Of a stretch of 64,000 bases of DNA, positions 1 through 10,239 are shown one piece after another; within the stretch, counting starts at the first letter, position 1; each line of letters opens with the position of its first letter. This DNA comes from Nocardioides pocheonensis (GTDB lineage: Bacteria; Actinomycetota; Actinomycetes; Propionibacteriales; Nocardioidaceae): positions 107,797 through 171,796 of the forward strand of contig NZ_RJSF01000040.1 in NCBI RefSeq assembly GCF_003725535.1, in the 5' to 3' direction. The position numbers and the translations under genes were made by a program. The notes beneath the pieces were generated by a model. The model had not been told where the DNA came from. It ran no database searches and was given only the letters and a program-made list of their open reading frames with translations.

Positions 1-983
1 ATCGCCGCGATGACCGGGCGCAGCTGCTCGGCCGAGGCGCCCTTCTTCACCGTCCGCCCCGCGCCCGCCGCCTCCACCTGGCGCCCGACCACGGGCTGGT
101 CCAGCAGCGGGTGCATCGGCATCACCACGAGCGGGAGATCGTGCGCGAGCGCGCGCATCGTCGTGGCGTGGCCACCGTGACCGACGACCAGTGACATCTC
201 CGGCATCAGGTCGTCGTGCGGCACGAACCGGTGGACCTCGTGGTTGGCCGACGTGTGCAGCTCGGCCGGGTCGACGACCGGCCCGGTGGTGACCACCACG
301 CGGGCGGCTAGTCCCGCAGTCGCGTCGAGGATGTTCTGCAGGGACCTGGCCATGTCCGGGAAGTTGTAGGTGCTCAGGCTCACCAGGACGGCCGGGTCGT
401 GACTGCTGAGGTCGTGCGGCGCCGGCGGGGTCAGGACCGGGCCGGTCCAGAGCGTCGTCACCGGACGAGTCAACGAGTAACCCGGGTCGAGCTCGCCGAG
501 GGACGCGACCACGGTGAGTGCCGCCGAGTCCCACGCGGCCCGGGGCCGCAGCCGCTTCGCCTTCGCCGCGAGCCCCATCGGCCCCTTCAGCCAGCTGCCG
601 CGCAGGTACCCGTCGAAGAGGTGCTCGAGGGTGACATAGGGGAGCCCGGCGTCCGCACAGGCGCGCAGCGCGCCGATCAGCAGGCAGTCGACGACGACCA
701 CGTCCGTCGGCAGCCGCCGGGCTTCGGCCACGGCGTCGGCGCCGATCGCCTTGTCCGAGAACAGCGCCATCATCCGGGGCGGTGAGTTGCTCTCGAGGGA
801 GCTGAACGGCTTCGCGGTGGCGAACGCGGAGAACTCGAACCCCGCCGCGGTGAGCGCCTCGCGCTGGGTCTCGTGACCCAGGAAGCGGACGCCGTGGCCT
901 CGCCGCTGGAGCTCGGCGCCGATGCCGACGGCAGGAGGCACGTTGCCGCCGCCGTCCCACGTGACGAACAGGATGTCGGTCAT
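1..983 (-). CDS. MGT-type glycosyltransferase (GT1 family), C-terminus cut off
   Basis: The visible 327 residues start MTDILFVTWDGGGNVPPAVG, a GT-B fold N-terminus with an early glycine-rich loop, and run off the left edge of the window. Near visible residues 269-275 is HGGHATT, followed by a P-x-x-x-x-D-Q stretch (MPMHPLLDQPVV). This matches the nucleotide-sugar binding signature of UGT/macrolide glycosyltransferases (H-G-G-x-x-T ... D-Q). The family transfers a sugar from a nucleotide donor to a small hydrophobic acceptor; in actinomycetes it often inactivates macrolides or glycosylates glycolipids or polyketides. The start ATG (981-983) lies one base after the stop of the upstream TetR gene, so the two are co-transcribed. 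Acceptor and sugar cannot be told. Confidence 0.85.
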   Translation of the reverse strand, partial: MTDILFVTWDGGGNVPPAVGIGAELQRRGHGVRFLGHETQREALTAAGFEFSAFATAKPFSSLESNSPPRMMALFSDKAIGADAVAEARRLPTDVVVVDCLLIGALRACADAGLPYVTLEHLFDGYLRGSWLKGPMGLAAKAKRLRPRAAWDSAALTVVASLGELDPGYSLTRPVTTLWTGPVLTPPAPHDLSSHDPAVLVSLSTYNFPDMARSLQNILDATAGLAARVVVTTGPVVDPAELHTSANHEVHRFVPHDDLMPEMSLVVGHGGHATTMRALAHDLPLVVMPMHPLLDQPVVGRQVEAAGAGRTVKKGASAEQLRPVIAA

Positions 984-984
984 C

Positions 985-1587
985 TCAGGTGTCCTTCCGG
1001 TCGGCGGCCGTCAGGATGGCGGTCACCAGGGTGTTGAGGCGTTGCTCGGTCTGGATGCGGGAGAGCCCGCGGTCGCGGCGCAGCAGCTTCCACGCGTAGA
1101 CGTCGGTCGCCACGACGAGCAGGTCGGTGGTCTCCTCGCGCTGCGCCGGCGTGAGGGGCGCGAGCTGGGGGGAGAAGACCTCGGTGACCCAGGTCCGGTG
1201 CGTCGCCTTCCCGGCGTCTGACATCCGGCGTACGTGCTCGTAGGTGGTCTCCTGCGCGAGCATCATCAGGGCGAAGTCACCGCGTCGCTCGTAGTGCTCG
1301 ACGATCACGTGCAGCGCTCCGGCCACGTCCCCGACCGGCGCCCGCCGCTCCTCCGTGACCGTCTCGTTCGCGTGCCGGATCGCCTCGTCGAAGAGGCCGT
1401 CGCGGCTGCCGAACCGCCGCAGGATCGTCTGCACGCTCACGCCCGCGGCCTGGGCCACCGCCGCCAGCCCGATGTCGGAGGCGAGGCTCTGGCTCTGCAG
1501 GTCGAACGCCGCGCGCAGGATGCGCAGCCGGGTCTCCTCCGCTGCCTTGGCCCGGCTCGCCATCGTGTACGTCCGCTTGGTTTTCAT
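985..1587 (-). CDS. TetR-family repressor, probably autoregulated with the glycosyltransferase
   Basis: A 200-residue protein with an N-terminal TetR helix-turn-helix (about residues 37-62, ...AAVAQAAGVSVQTILRRFGS) and a divergent ligand-binding C-terminal half. ATG 1585-1587 has no Shine-Dalgarno. On the minus strand a perfect TTGACA (1620-1625) lies at -38 to -33 relative to this ATG, which suits a leaderless transcript starting at the ATG. A second in-frame ATG at 1563 (MASRAKAAEETR) is possible. Two palindromes 33 bp apart cover the start codon and the -35 box. Given the one-base spacing to the glycosyltransferase, the likely role is control of its own two-gene operon by a small molecule that the transferase modifies (inference). 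Confidence 0.85.
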   Translation of the reverse strand: MKTKRTYTMASRAKAAEETRLRILRAAFDLQSQSLASDIGLAAVAQAAGVSVQTILRRFGSRDGLFDEAIRHANETVTEERRAPVGDVAGALHVIVEHYERRGDFALMMLAQETTYEHVRRMSDAGKATHRTWVTEVFSPQLAPLTPAQREETTDLLVVATDVYAWKLLRRDRGLSRIQTEQRLNTLVTAILTAADRKDT

Positions 1588-1605
1588 GTGAATGACAGTT
1601 CACAT
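1586..1605. promoter_or_regulatory. TetR operator O1 (ATGTGAA-N6-TTCACAT)
   Basis: Perfect 7-bp inverted repeat with a 6-bp spacer. It overlaps the TetR start codon, so bound repressor would cover the likely -10/+1 region. The surrounding 60 bp are conspicuously AT-rich for this genome. Confidence 0.75.
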
Positions 1606-1618
1606 CAATATTGATTTG

Positions 1619-1638
1619 ATGTCAATGACTATTCACAT
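1619..1638. promoter_or_regulatory. TetR operator O2 (ATGTCAA-N6-TTCACAT) over the -35 box
   Basis: Second copy of the operator, one mismatch from a perfect palindrome, exactly 33 bp (about three helical turns) from the first. The sequence TTCACATCAATAT is repeated identically at 1599-1611 and 1632-1644. The minus-strand -35 box TTGACA (1620-1625) lies inside it. Confidence 0.7.
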
Positions 1639-1765
1639 CAATATCCCGGACCCGCGGCCGGTCCGCCGCCTGTTCTCGGTGGGGGCCACCGGGTGCCCGC
1701 GCGCTGGGTAGAGTTGGCGGCTGCATCACCCCTACCGCGGAACCACTTCCTGGGAGTCCCACACC

Positions 1766-4633
<2,868 letters not shown>

Positions 4634-4636
<3 letters not shown>

Positions 4637-4780
4637 TCAAGGACGCGTCAGCGGCCTTGATCGATGGTGGTTGAGCAGCGAGTTCGGCTGAGGAACGAAG
4701 CCGAAACCGAGCGTGCCGAAACCTGGTGAGATGCGAGCGCGACCCAGCCACGGTCCGCGCCGCTGACGCGTCCTTGATCA
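4634..4780. repeat. 147-bp element with perfect 22-bp terminal inverted repeats, enclosing REP-like sequence
   Basis: Arms at 4634-4655 and 4759-4780 are perfect inverse copies, beginning TGATCAAGGACGCGTC. The left arm supplies the TGA stop of secA; the right arm supplies the TGA stop of the convergent Rv3235-family gene. The left arm also forms a local hairpin (GATCAAGG 4635-4642 with CCTTGATC 4655-4662). The interior has GGTGGTTGAG (4666-4675) and CCGAAACC (4701-4708), ends typical of palindromic repeats scattered in Nocardioidaceae genomes (family knowledge, not checked). A convergent-gene terminator or a small non-autonomous mobile element are both possible. Confidence 0.7.
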
Positions 4781-5350
4781 CCCGAAATCGAGCACGGAGC
4801 AGCGCCAGCGTCCTTCGATCCGCTCGATCCGGGCGGCGATGGCGCGCGACCGCTGCCCGTGGCGGACGTGGATGCTCAGCTCGGCGGCGTCGTCGTGGGG
4901 GCGGAAGAGGTGCACGCTGCGGACGGTGGCGCGCACCCGCCGCAGTCGCTGGTCGCCCGGCGTGGCGCGCTGCAACGCGTGGCTGCGGTGCATCAGGTCG
5001 GTGTAGACATCCTCGGTCGTCCAGCGCATCAGCTGGTGGACTCCCCGGTCGCCACCGATCACCTCGACCACGGCCTGCGCGAACCGTGTGGAGAAGGCGT
5101 CGAGCTCGCGGTCGACCCCGGTGACGAGGCGTAGACCCGGTCGGACCGAGGGACCGCGGTCACCGTCGAGGTCGAGCGCGAGCAGGCCCTGCGGCTGGGC
5201 GACCGGCATGGTGTCGCCAGCGACGCGGGGCGCCGCGATCCTGCGCACCTCGGCGACGCCGCGGGGGTGCGAGCGTCGCACGGGCGGCTGGGCCTGCGGA
5301 TGAGCCTGCGGGGGGACGTGCGGTTCGAGGCTCGTGGCGATCGCGGTCAT
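4778..5350 (-). CDS. Rv3235-family protein
   Basis: A 190-residue protein with a low-complexity Pro/His/Gln N-terminus (residues 8-35). The compact C-terminal domain (about 75-190: DRELDAFSTRFAQAVVEVIGG ... RWRCSVLDFG) resembles the Rv3235 family, which lies near secA1 in mycobacteria too. Its function is unknown. The basic, Arg-rich C-terminal half could bind nucleic acid or protein, but that is speculation. ATG 5348-5350 overlaps the stop of the LysM gene by 4 bp (ATGA), so the two are translationally coupled. The stop lies within the right arm of the 147-bp inverted-repeat element. Confidence 0.75.
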   Translation of the reverse strand: MTAIATSLEPHVPPQAHPQAQPPVRRSHPRGVAEVRRIAAPRVAGDTMPVAQPQGLLALDLDGDRGPSVRPGLRLVTGVDRELDAFSTRFAQAVVEVIGGDRGVHQLMRWTTEDVYTDLMHRSHALQRATPGDQRLRRVRATVRSVHLFRPHDDAAELSIHVRHGQRSRAIAARIERIEGRWRCSVLDFG

Positions 5351-5880
5351 GGTTCCTCCGAGAGAGTGGGCGGACTGGGGAAGACGAGGTGCTGGCCGGG
5401 CCGGACCAGGTCGGGGTCGGGGCCGATCGAGCGACGGTTCGCGGCGTACGTCGCGGCGACCGCGCGGGACAGCTCGGGGTCCGTCGCCTCGGGGAGCTGC
5501 TCGCGGGCGATCTGCCAGAGCGAGTCGCCCGGCTGGACCACGACGCGGGCCGGACGCCGCGCGGACGGGGGCTCCGCCGCCGCACGGCCCGGCAGCGGCA
5601 GGCCGTCGAGCGCTGCACCGAGCGTCCCGGGACCGGTCTGGGACCCCGAGTCGCTGGCCTCCGCAGGTGAGACGCCGGCGAGGAGGGCGACGAACAACCC
5701 GAGCAGCCACCAGCGCACGACGGGAGGGCACCCGGTGCGCTCGGCCAGGCGGACCCGGCCCGCAGTGCGGGCCTCGAGGGCGACCGCGGCGACGACGACC
5801 ACCACCCACGTGGTCGCGAGAGCCAGTGCGGCGAGGGCGCCGCGGGTCAGGGCGGTGTCGAAGTCGGTCCCGAGAGTCAT
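5347..5880 (-). CDS. Membrane-anchored LysM-domain protein
   Basis: A 177-residue protein with two membrane segments (about residues 15-36 and 56-74), an Ala/Pro-rich linker, and a C-terminal LysM domain (about 111-167: VVQPGDSLWQIAREQL ... LVRPGQHLVFP). LysM binds N-acetylglucosamine-containing peptidoglycan, so this protein probably tethers something at the wall-membrane interface. ATG 5880 is preferred over a TTG six bases upstream because AAGGA sits 6 bp before it. It is first in an operon with the Rv3235-family gene and is transcribed divergently from the gene at 5997. Confidence 0.85.
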   Translation of the reverse strand: MTLGTDFDTALTRGALAALALATTWVVVVVAAVALEARTAGRVRLAERTGCPPVVRWWLLGLFVALLAGVSPAEASDSGSQTGPGTLGAALDGLPLPGRAAAEPPSARRPARVVVQPGDSLWQIAREQLPEATDPELSRAVAATYAANRRSIGPDPDLVRPGQHLVFPSPPTLSEEP

Positions 5881-5996
5881 GCGCAATCCTTGCGTTTGCG
5901 TTCGTTTACGTTTTGTAGCCCTCGGATGGAGTCGTGGTCAACCACATGTCCACAGATGTGGTTTGACTCGTACCAGCGGCGGGCAAGGATGGGGGC
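5881..5996. promoter_or_regulatory. Divergent promoter region with inverted repeat and AAACG iterations
   Basis: An AT-rich patch between divergent genes. An 8-bp inverted repeat AACCACAT/ATGTGGTT (5940-5947 and 5956-5963) is nested in an outer GAGTC/GACTC (5929-5933 and 5965-5969). Next to the LysM gene, AAACG-like units occur four times on the minus strand within about 25 bp. On the plus strand a -10-like AAGGAT (5985-5990) lies 6 bp before ATG 5997. A regulator-binding region is likely, but its protein is unknown. Confidence 0.5.
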
Positions 5997-6560
5997 ATGC
6001 CGCCGGACAACCGCGAGGACGACTCGGTCCTCGGCCTGCTCGAGGACCTGGAGATGCAAGCCGAGGGTCTCCAGCTGGCCGATCGCGCGGTGGAGGTCGG
6101 CGAGCTCACCGTCGCCCAGTACGCCGAGGTCGAGCTGGTCGGCCGGCTGCACGCCACGGTCGGGCGGACGGTGCGCGTGGGCACGGTCGGCGGCCTGGAC
6201 CTGCACGGGCGCCTCACCGGCACCGGCGCGGACTGGATGCTGATCAGCGACGGTCACGGGCGAGCGTCGTTCGTGCGCCTGCCGGCGGTGACACTCGTCG
6301 GCGGGCTGGCGCTGGGCACGATGCCGGCCGAGGCGAGGCCGCTCACCTCACGGCTGACCTTCCGCTCAGCACTGCGCGGGCTCGCCGAGGACCGGCGCCC
6401 GTGCACGCTCCACCTCGCGGGCGGCCGGGTGCTGCAGGGCAACCTGGTGCGCGTGGGCGCCGACTTCGCCGTCGTACGGCAAGGGGAGACCCACGACCAG
6501 CTGACCGTCCCGCTGACGGCGATCGACGTGGTGCAGTCGCAGGCGGTCGACTCGCCGTGA
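5997..6560 (+). CDS. Conserved-looking hypothetical protein
   Basis: I do not recognise this 187-residue soluble protein. Residues 1-50 are acidic and helical (DDSVLGLLEDLEMQAEGLQLADRAVEV). The rest looks like two small beta-barrel units: V-x-V-G-T-V-G-G-L-D-L-H-G near residue 60 and LHLAGGRVLQGNLVRVGADF near 140. This recalls SH3/Sm-like repeats, and nucleic-acid or ligand binding is only a guess. No signal peptide or membrane segment. ATG 5997 follows a -10-like AAGGAT by 6 bp and has no Shine-Dalgarno, so the mRNA may be leaderless. It is divergent from the LysM operon and convergent with the BldC-like gene. Confidence 0.75.
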   Translation: MPPDNREDDSVLGLLEDLEMQAEGLQLADRAVEVGELTVAQYAEVELVGRLHATVGRTVRVGTVGGLDLHGRLTGTGADWMLISDGHGRASFVRLPAVTLVGGLALGTMPAEARPLTSRLTFRSALRGLAEDRRPCTLHLAGGRVLQGNLVRVGADFAVVRQGETHDQLTVPLTAIDVVQSQAVDSP

Positions 6561-6574
6561 CCCGGAGGAGCGGA

Positions 6575-6799
6575 TCAGCCCTCGACGTACGGGTGCTCCT
6601 GGACGAACTCCCGCGTCTGGGCGTACGCCCGCTCGATGTAGGCCTCGAGCTCGCTGGCCTCCACCCGCCACTGCCCGCGACCACCGATCTTGATCGCCGG
6701 CAGGTCGCCGCGCCGGACGAGCGCGTAGACCTGCGCGCTGGAGGTGTTCAGGATCTCCGCGACGTCGGCGAGCTGGAGGAACCTCGGGGACGCGGCCAT
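6575..6799 (-). CDS. BldC-like / excisionase-family winged-helix DNA-binding protein
   Basis: A 74-residue protein made almost entirely of a MerR-like winged helix (residues 6-57: FLQLADVAEILNTSSAQVYA, then RRGDLPAIKIGG and QWRVEASELEAYI). There is no effector domain. Relatives include BldC and phage excisionases, which bind direct repeats, often as oligomers. ATG 6797-6799 is chosen over GTG 6808 because a CAGAGT -10-like box ends 7 bp before it, as in other apparent leaderless genes here. No integrase or phage gene is nearby, so a housekeeping or developmental regulator is more likely than an excisionase. Confidence 0.8.
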   Translation of the reverse strand: MAASPRFLQLADVAEILNTSSAQVYALVRRGDLPAIKIGGRGQWRVEASELEAYIERAYAQTREFVQEHPYVEG

Positions 6800-6896
6800 G
6801 CGCCCCACTCTGCCACCATGCGCGTGCGGGTGCGAAGGGTTGCGCCCGGTGTCTTGTGGATCGCCTCAACAGCACCATCTCGGGAAGGCACTGCCG

Positions 6897-7592
6897 ATGA
6901 GCACCATGCGGACCGTTCCGGTCTCGTCCGAAGCCCGTCCCACCAGCCCTCCGGCCGTTCGCGCCCAGACTGCGGGGTGGCGCGACCCGCGCCTGGTGGT
7001 CGGCGTGGTGATCGTCGCGGTCTGCGTGCTCGTGGGCGCGCGTGTGCTCGCCGGTGCCGACGACACGGTGGCCGTGTGGAGCCTGCGTCACGACGTGGCG
7101 GCGGGCGCGACGCTCGGTGCGGGTGACCTGGTCCCCGTCCGGGTGCACTTCGCCGGTGACGGGGCCGGGCACTACCTGCCCGCGGGCAGCGGGCCTGCGC
7201 CGGGAGGCGTGGCCGCGCACGACCTGACCGCAGGAGAGCTGTTGCCGCGGTCGGGGCTGGCGTCCGAGTCGCGTGCGGCGCTCGTGGAGGTCCCGCTCAG
7301 CGTGGCGCCTGACGACCTCCCCGCCAGCGTGGGCCGGGGTGCGGTCGTGGACGTCTGGGTGACCCCGAAGGTCGCGGCCGCCGGCGACGAGCGCGTCCGC
7401 GCGCGGTTGGCGCTCGACGACGTCGTGGTGCTCGCCGTCCCCGAGAGTGGCGACGGTCTGGCGCCGAGCACGACGCAGCAGGTCATCGTCGGCGTCGACG
7501 CGGCGCAGGCCCACGGTCCGGACGCCGAGCTCGCGGACGCGCTCGGACAGCTCGCGGACGGTCGGGTCGTGATCACCCGGCAGGCGTCGTGA
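6897..7592 (+). CDS. SAF-domain membrane protein, CpaB-like
   Basis: A 231-residue protein with one N-terminal membrane anchor (about 33-52) and an extracytoplasmic SAF domain (about 58-130: LRHDVAAGATLGAGDLVPVRV ... HDLTAGELLPRSGL). SAF domains occur in CpaB/RcpC, the outer or periplasmic component of Tad (Flp) pilus machines, and in flagellar FlgA. ATG 6897 has GGGAAGG about 10 bp upstream. It overlaps the following CpaE-like gene by 4 bp, and that pairing supports a Tad-related role. The Tad operon itself is 31 kb away (38.9-43.4 kb). Confidence 0.75.
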   Translation: MSTMRTVPVSSEARPTSPPAVRAQTAGWRDPRLVVGVVIVAVCVLVGARVLAGADDTVAVWSLRHDVAAGATLGAGDLVPVRVHFAGDGAGHYLPAGSGPAPGGVAAHDLTAGELLPRSGLASESRAALVEVPLSVAPDDLPASVGRGAVVDVWVTPKVAAAGDERVRARLALDDVVVLAVPESGDGLAPSTTQQVIVGVDAAQAHGPDAELADALGQLADGRVVITRQAS

Positions 7593-8857
7593 ACGGGCCG
7601 TCGCCCGAGCGCCTGTGCGTCGTGCTGCTGGCCGGGGGAGCGCCTTGGGAGGCGGGAGTGCTCCAGGCACTCGGCGAGGCGCGCATCGTGGTGACCAAGC
7701 GGTGCGTCGACGTGCCCGACCTGATGGCCTCGGCCGCGTCCGGGGCCGCGGCCGTCGCGGTGGTCTCCGGTGACCTCCCGCGTCTCGATGCCGAGGCGGT
7801 CATGCACCTGCTCCGGTACGACGTGCGCACCCTGGGCGTCTCCGCCGATCCGTCCGCCGGCGAGCGTCTCGCCCGCCTGGGCGTGGTCGAGACGACCGCG
7901 CCCGACCCCGCCGCCGTCGTCGCGGCCGTCCTGAGGGTCGCCGCGCGCGACGTCGTGGCGGATCCGGACGGCGACGACGGAAGGGCAACCGGACGGCACC
8001 TCGACGAGGGCCGGCCGTCGGCGCGCGGCCGCGTGCTGGCTGTCTGGGGTCCGGCGGGGTCGCCCGGCCGCACCACCGTCGCCGTCGGGCTGGCCGACGC
8101 GCTGGCGGCGGCGGGCCGTCCGGTGCTGCTGGTGGACGCCGATCCCTACGGAGGCACGATCGCCCAGCAGCTCGGGGTCCTCGACGAGATCTCCGGCCTG
8201 CTCGCGGTGGCCCGGATGGCCAACCTCGGCACGCTGGACGGGGAGGCCCTCGCCCGGGCCTGCCGCCGGGTGGGCGACCGGTTCGACCTGGTCACCGGGC
8301 TGCCGCGGGCCGACCGCAGGGTCGAGGTGCGTCCCGACGTGCTCGGCACGGTGCTCGCGACCGCGGCCGACGGGAGCGACGTGGTGGTCGACTGCGGGTT
8401 CTGCCTGGAGGACCCCGACGTGCCGCTCGCCCGCGACCGGATGACTCTGGACGCGCTCGCCGCGGCCGACGAGGTAGTCGTGGTCGGCACCGCCGAACCC
8501 GCCGGCCTGGCCCGGCTGGCCCGCGGACTGGTCGAGCTGCGCGACGTGGCGGGCGGCGTTCCGCTGCGGGTGGTCGTCAACCGGATGCGGCCCACGCTCG
8601 GCTGGAGCGAGCGCGACATCGTCGGGATGATCGAGGGCTACGCCCGGCCGCTCGGCGTGCACTTCCTGCCCGAGGACCGGGCCGCCGTCGATCGTGCACT
8701 CGTGGCCGGTCGCGCCCTCTCCGAGCTGGGGGAGTCCCACCTCCGCGCCGCGCTGACCGAGCTGGCGACCGCGCTCGATCCCTCGGCGCCGGTGCTCTCC
8801 CGGGCCGCCGCCCGGCCGGCGGGTCGGCGGGGCCTCAGGCGGCGCCTCGCCGGGTAG
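7589..8857 (+). CDS. CpaE/TadZ-like MinD-family ATPase
   Basis: A 422-residue protein. The N-terminal 115 residues resemble a degenerate receiver domain (VLLAGGAPWEAGVLQALGEA ... HLLRYDVRTLGVSA). After a linker comes a ParA/MinD-type ATPase with P-loop GPAGSPGRTT (about 153-162), the switch LLVDADPYGGTIAQQLG, and VVVDCGF. The classical P-loop lysine is replaced by arginine (GRTT). In Tad systems CpaE/TadZ localises the secretion machine at the cell pole. The GTG start overlaps the SAF gene stop (GTGA). Confidence 0.75.
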   Translation: MNGPSPERLCVVLLAGGAPWEAGVLQALGEARIVVTKRCVDVPDLMASAASGAAAVAVVSGDLPRLDAEAVMHLLRYDVRTLGVSADPSAGERLARLGVVETTAPDPAAVVAAVLRVAARDVVADPDGDDGRATGRHLDEGRPSARGRVLAVWGPAGSPGRTTVAVGLADALAAAGRPVLLVDADPYGGTIAQQLGVLDEISGLLAVARMANLGTLDGEALARACRRVGDRFDLVTGLPRADRRVEVRPDVLGTVLATAADGSDVVVDCGFCLEDPDVPLARDRMTLDALAAADEVVVVGTAEPAGLARLARGLVELRDVAGGVPLRVVVNRMRPTLGWSERDIVGMIEGYARPLGVHFLPEDRAAVDRALVAGRALSELGESHLRAALTELATALDPSAPVLSRAAARPAGRRGLRRRLAG

Positions 8858-8883
8858 CGGCGAGCGACCCTCCCCGCCTCGAC

Positions 8884-10239
8884 TCAGGACCCGAAGAGCA
8901 GGTACAGACCCGTCGCGGTGTAGGCGACCATGATCAGGAGCAGGCCCAGCTGTCCGACGACCTGGTGCCGCTTCGGCAGCAGCTCGAGGGCGCGGTCGTG
9001 GGCCGCGACCACGCCGACGATGTGGCCGCAGACGACGGCGAGCACCTTGATGTCGGCCAGGGCGGTCGGGTGGTAGGAGAGCCAGTAGTTCACCGACCAG
9101 TTCGCCGTACCGAGCATGTTCTGGCCCTTGACCATCGGGTCGCTGAGCTGGATGAGGGTCATCTGGCCCTGCTCGACGAAGTAGCTGAGGTAGTGGGCGG
9201 TCATGTAGCCGACGATGATCGGGACCACCGAGTGGGCCAGCAGGCGCGGCAGCGCCCGGTGCTCGGGCCCGGTCTCCGGATCGACGCTGGTGGTGCGGGT
9301 GGCGATCGTGAAGGACACGCCGATCACGGCGCAGAAGCCGAGGAGAGCCGCGGTGTTCAGCAGCTGCACGTTGCCGTTGAGGTCGTTGACGAACCTCACC
9401 CAGCGCGTCGTGTCCTTGTAGGAGTCGAAGGCGGTGGAGCCGAAGAGCACGGCGACGGTCGCGACCAGGCCGGGACCCGGAGGCAGCGTGGCCAGGTTGG
9501 CGAGCGGGCTGCGGAAGACCAGGGTGCCGTCGGAGCGCCGGGCCCAGGGCGAGAGCTTGGCGAGGAGGTCGGAGTAGGCCTCGAACGGGTCGGCCATCGA
9601 CAGCCAGGTGTCACCGAAGACGGCGGCACCGATGAGCATCACGGCGAAGTACGCCGCGAGCCAGGTGCGCACCGGACCGAGGTACGCCGAGTGCGGGTCG
9701 ACCAGCTCGAGCCAGACGAACGCGAAGAGCCCGATCGCGGCCGGCCAGCGGCCCAGCCACGCCGGGTACGCCGTGACCCCGCGACCCGGGTCGCCACCGG
9801 TCGCCTTCGCGAAGAGCAGGTTGAGCGTGCGCACGGGGCTCATCGCCCGGAAGATCCGACCGAACAGCACCGAGGCCGGCACGATCCCGACCCACAGGAG
9901 CACGTAGAACGACCCGAAGACGGGGTTGGTGACCAGGTCGGGTCCGGCGACCAGCGCCCACACGAACCAGCCCGTCACCAGCACGCCCAGCAGCCGCAGC
10001 AGCCAGGCCCAGGCATCGCTGTCCACGACGCGCGCGATGCCGGCCGGGACGGGCCGCCCCGCGCGCGGACCGGCGGGGTCGGCGTACCGGGGCTTGCGCC
10101 ACGCGAGGACGAGCACGCAGAACGAGACGATCAGCGCCGCGGTGCCGCCGGCGATGGCCAGCGAGGCGGGCACGGGAAGGTCCTTCGCGCCGCCGAGCCC
10201 GTGCATCGGGGCGACGGGGCCGACGATTCCCGGAAGCAC
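8884..10239 (-). CDS. Polytopic membrane protein coupled to a cupredoxin-like lipoprotein
   Basis: A 451-residue integral membrane protein with about 9-11 hydrophobic segments. Conserved-looking features are DTWLSMADPFEAYSDLLAKL in a loop and a His-rich distal part (YMTAHYLSYFVEQGQ, WLSYHPTALADIKVLAVVCGHIVG). I do not recognise a characterised family. Some databases label similar actinobacterial proteins 'fenitrothion hydrolase', which I would not trust as a function. GTG 10237-10239 directly abuts the stop of the lipoprotein gene, and GAGGTGAAG within that gene's end can serve as the ribosome site, so the two are coupled. Metal or redox chemistry at the outer membrane face is an inference from the partner. 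Confidence 0.7.
   Translation of the reverse strand: MLPGIVGPVAPMHGLGGAKDLPVPASLAIAGGTAALIVSFCVLVLAWRKPRYADPAGPRAGRPVPAGIARVVDSDAWAWLLRLLGVLVTGWFVWALVAGPDLVTNPVFGSFYVLLWVGIVPASVLFGRIFRAMSPVRTLNLLFAKATGGDPGRGVTAYPAWLGRWPAAIGLFAFVWLELVDPHSAYLGPVRTWLAAYFAVMLIGAAVFGDTWLSMADPFEAYSDLLAKLSPWARRSDGTLVFRSPLANLATLPPGPGLVATVAVLFGSTAFDSYKDTTRWVRFVNDLNGNVQLLNTAALLGFCAVIGVSFTIATRTTSVDPETGPEHRALPRLLAHSVVPIIVGYMTAHYLSYFVEQGQMTLIQLSDPMVKGQNMLGTANWSVNYWLSYHPTALADIKVLAVVCGHIVGVVAAHDRALELLPKRHQVVGQLGLLLIMVAYTATGLYLLFGS

Noticed and set aside
5943..5956. DnaA-box-like ATGTCCACA
   Set aside because: Single imperfect copy inside an inverted repeat; no cluster of boxes and no replication genes, so not an origin.
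6575..6799. Excisionase and hence a prophage or integrated element
   Set aside because: No integrase, attachment-site repeat or phage gene nearby; the fold is shared with BldC-type regulators.
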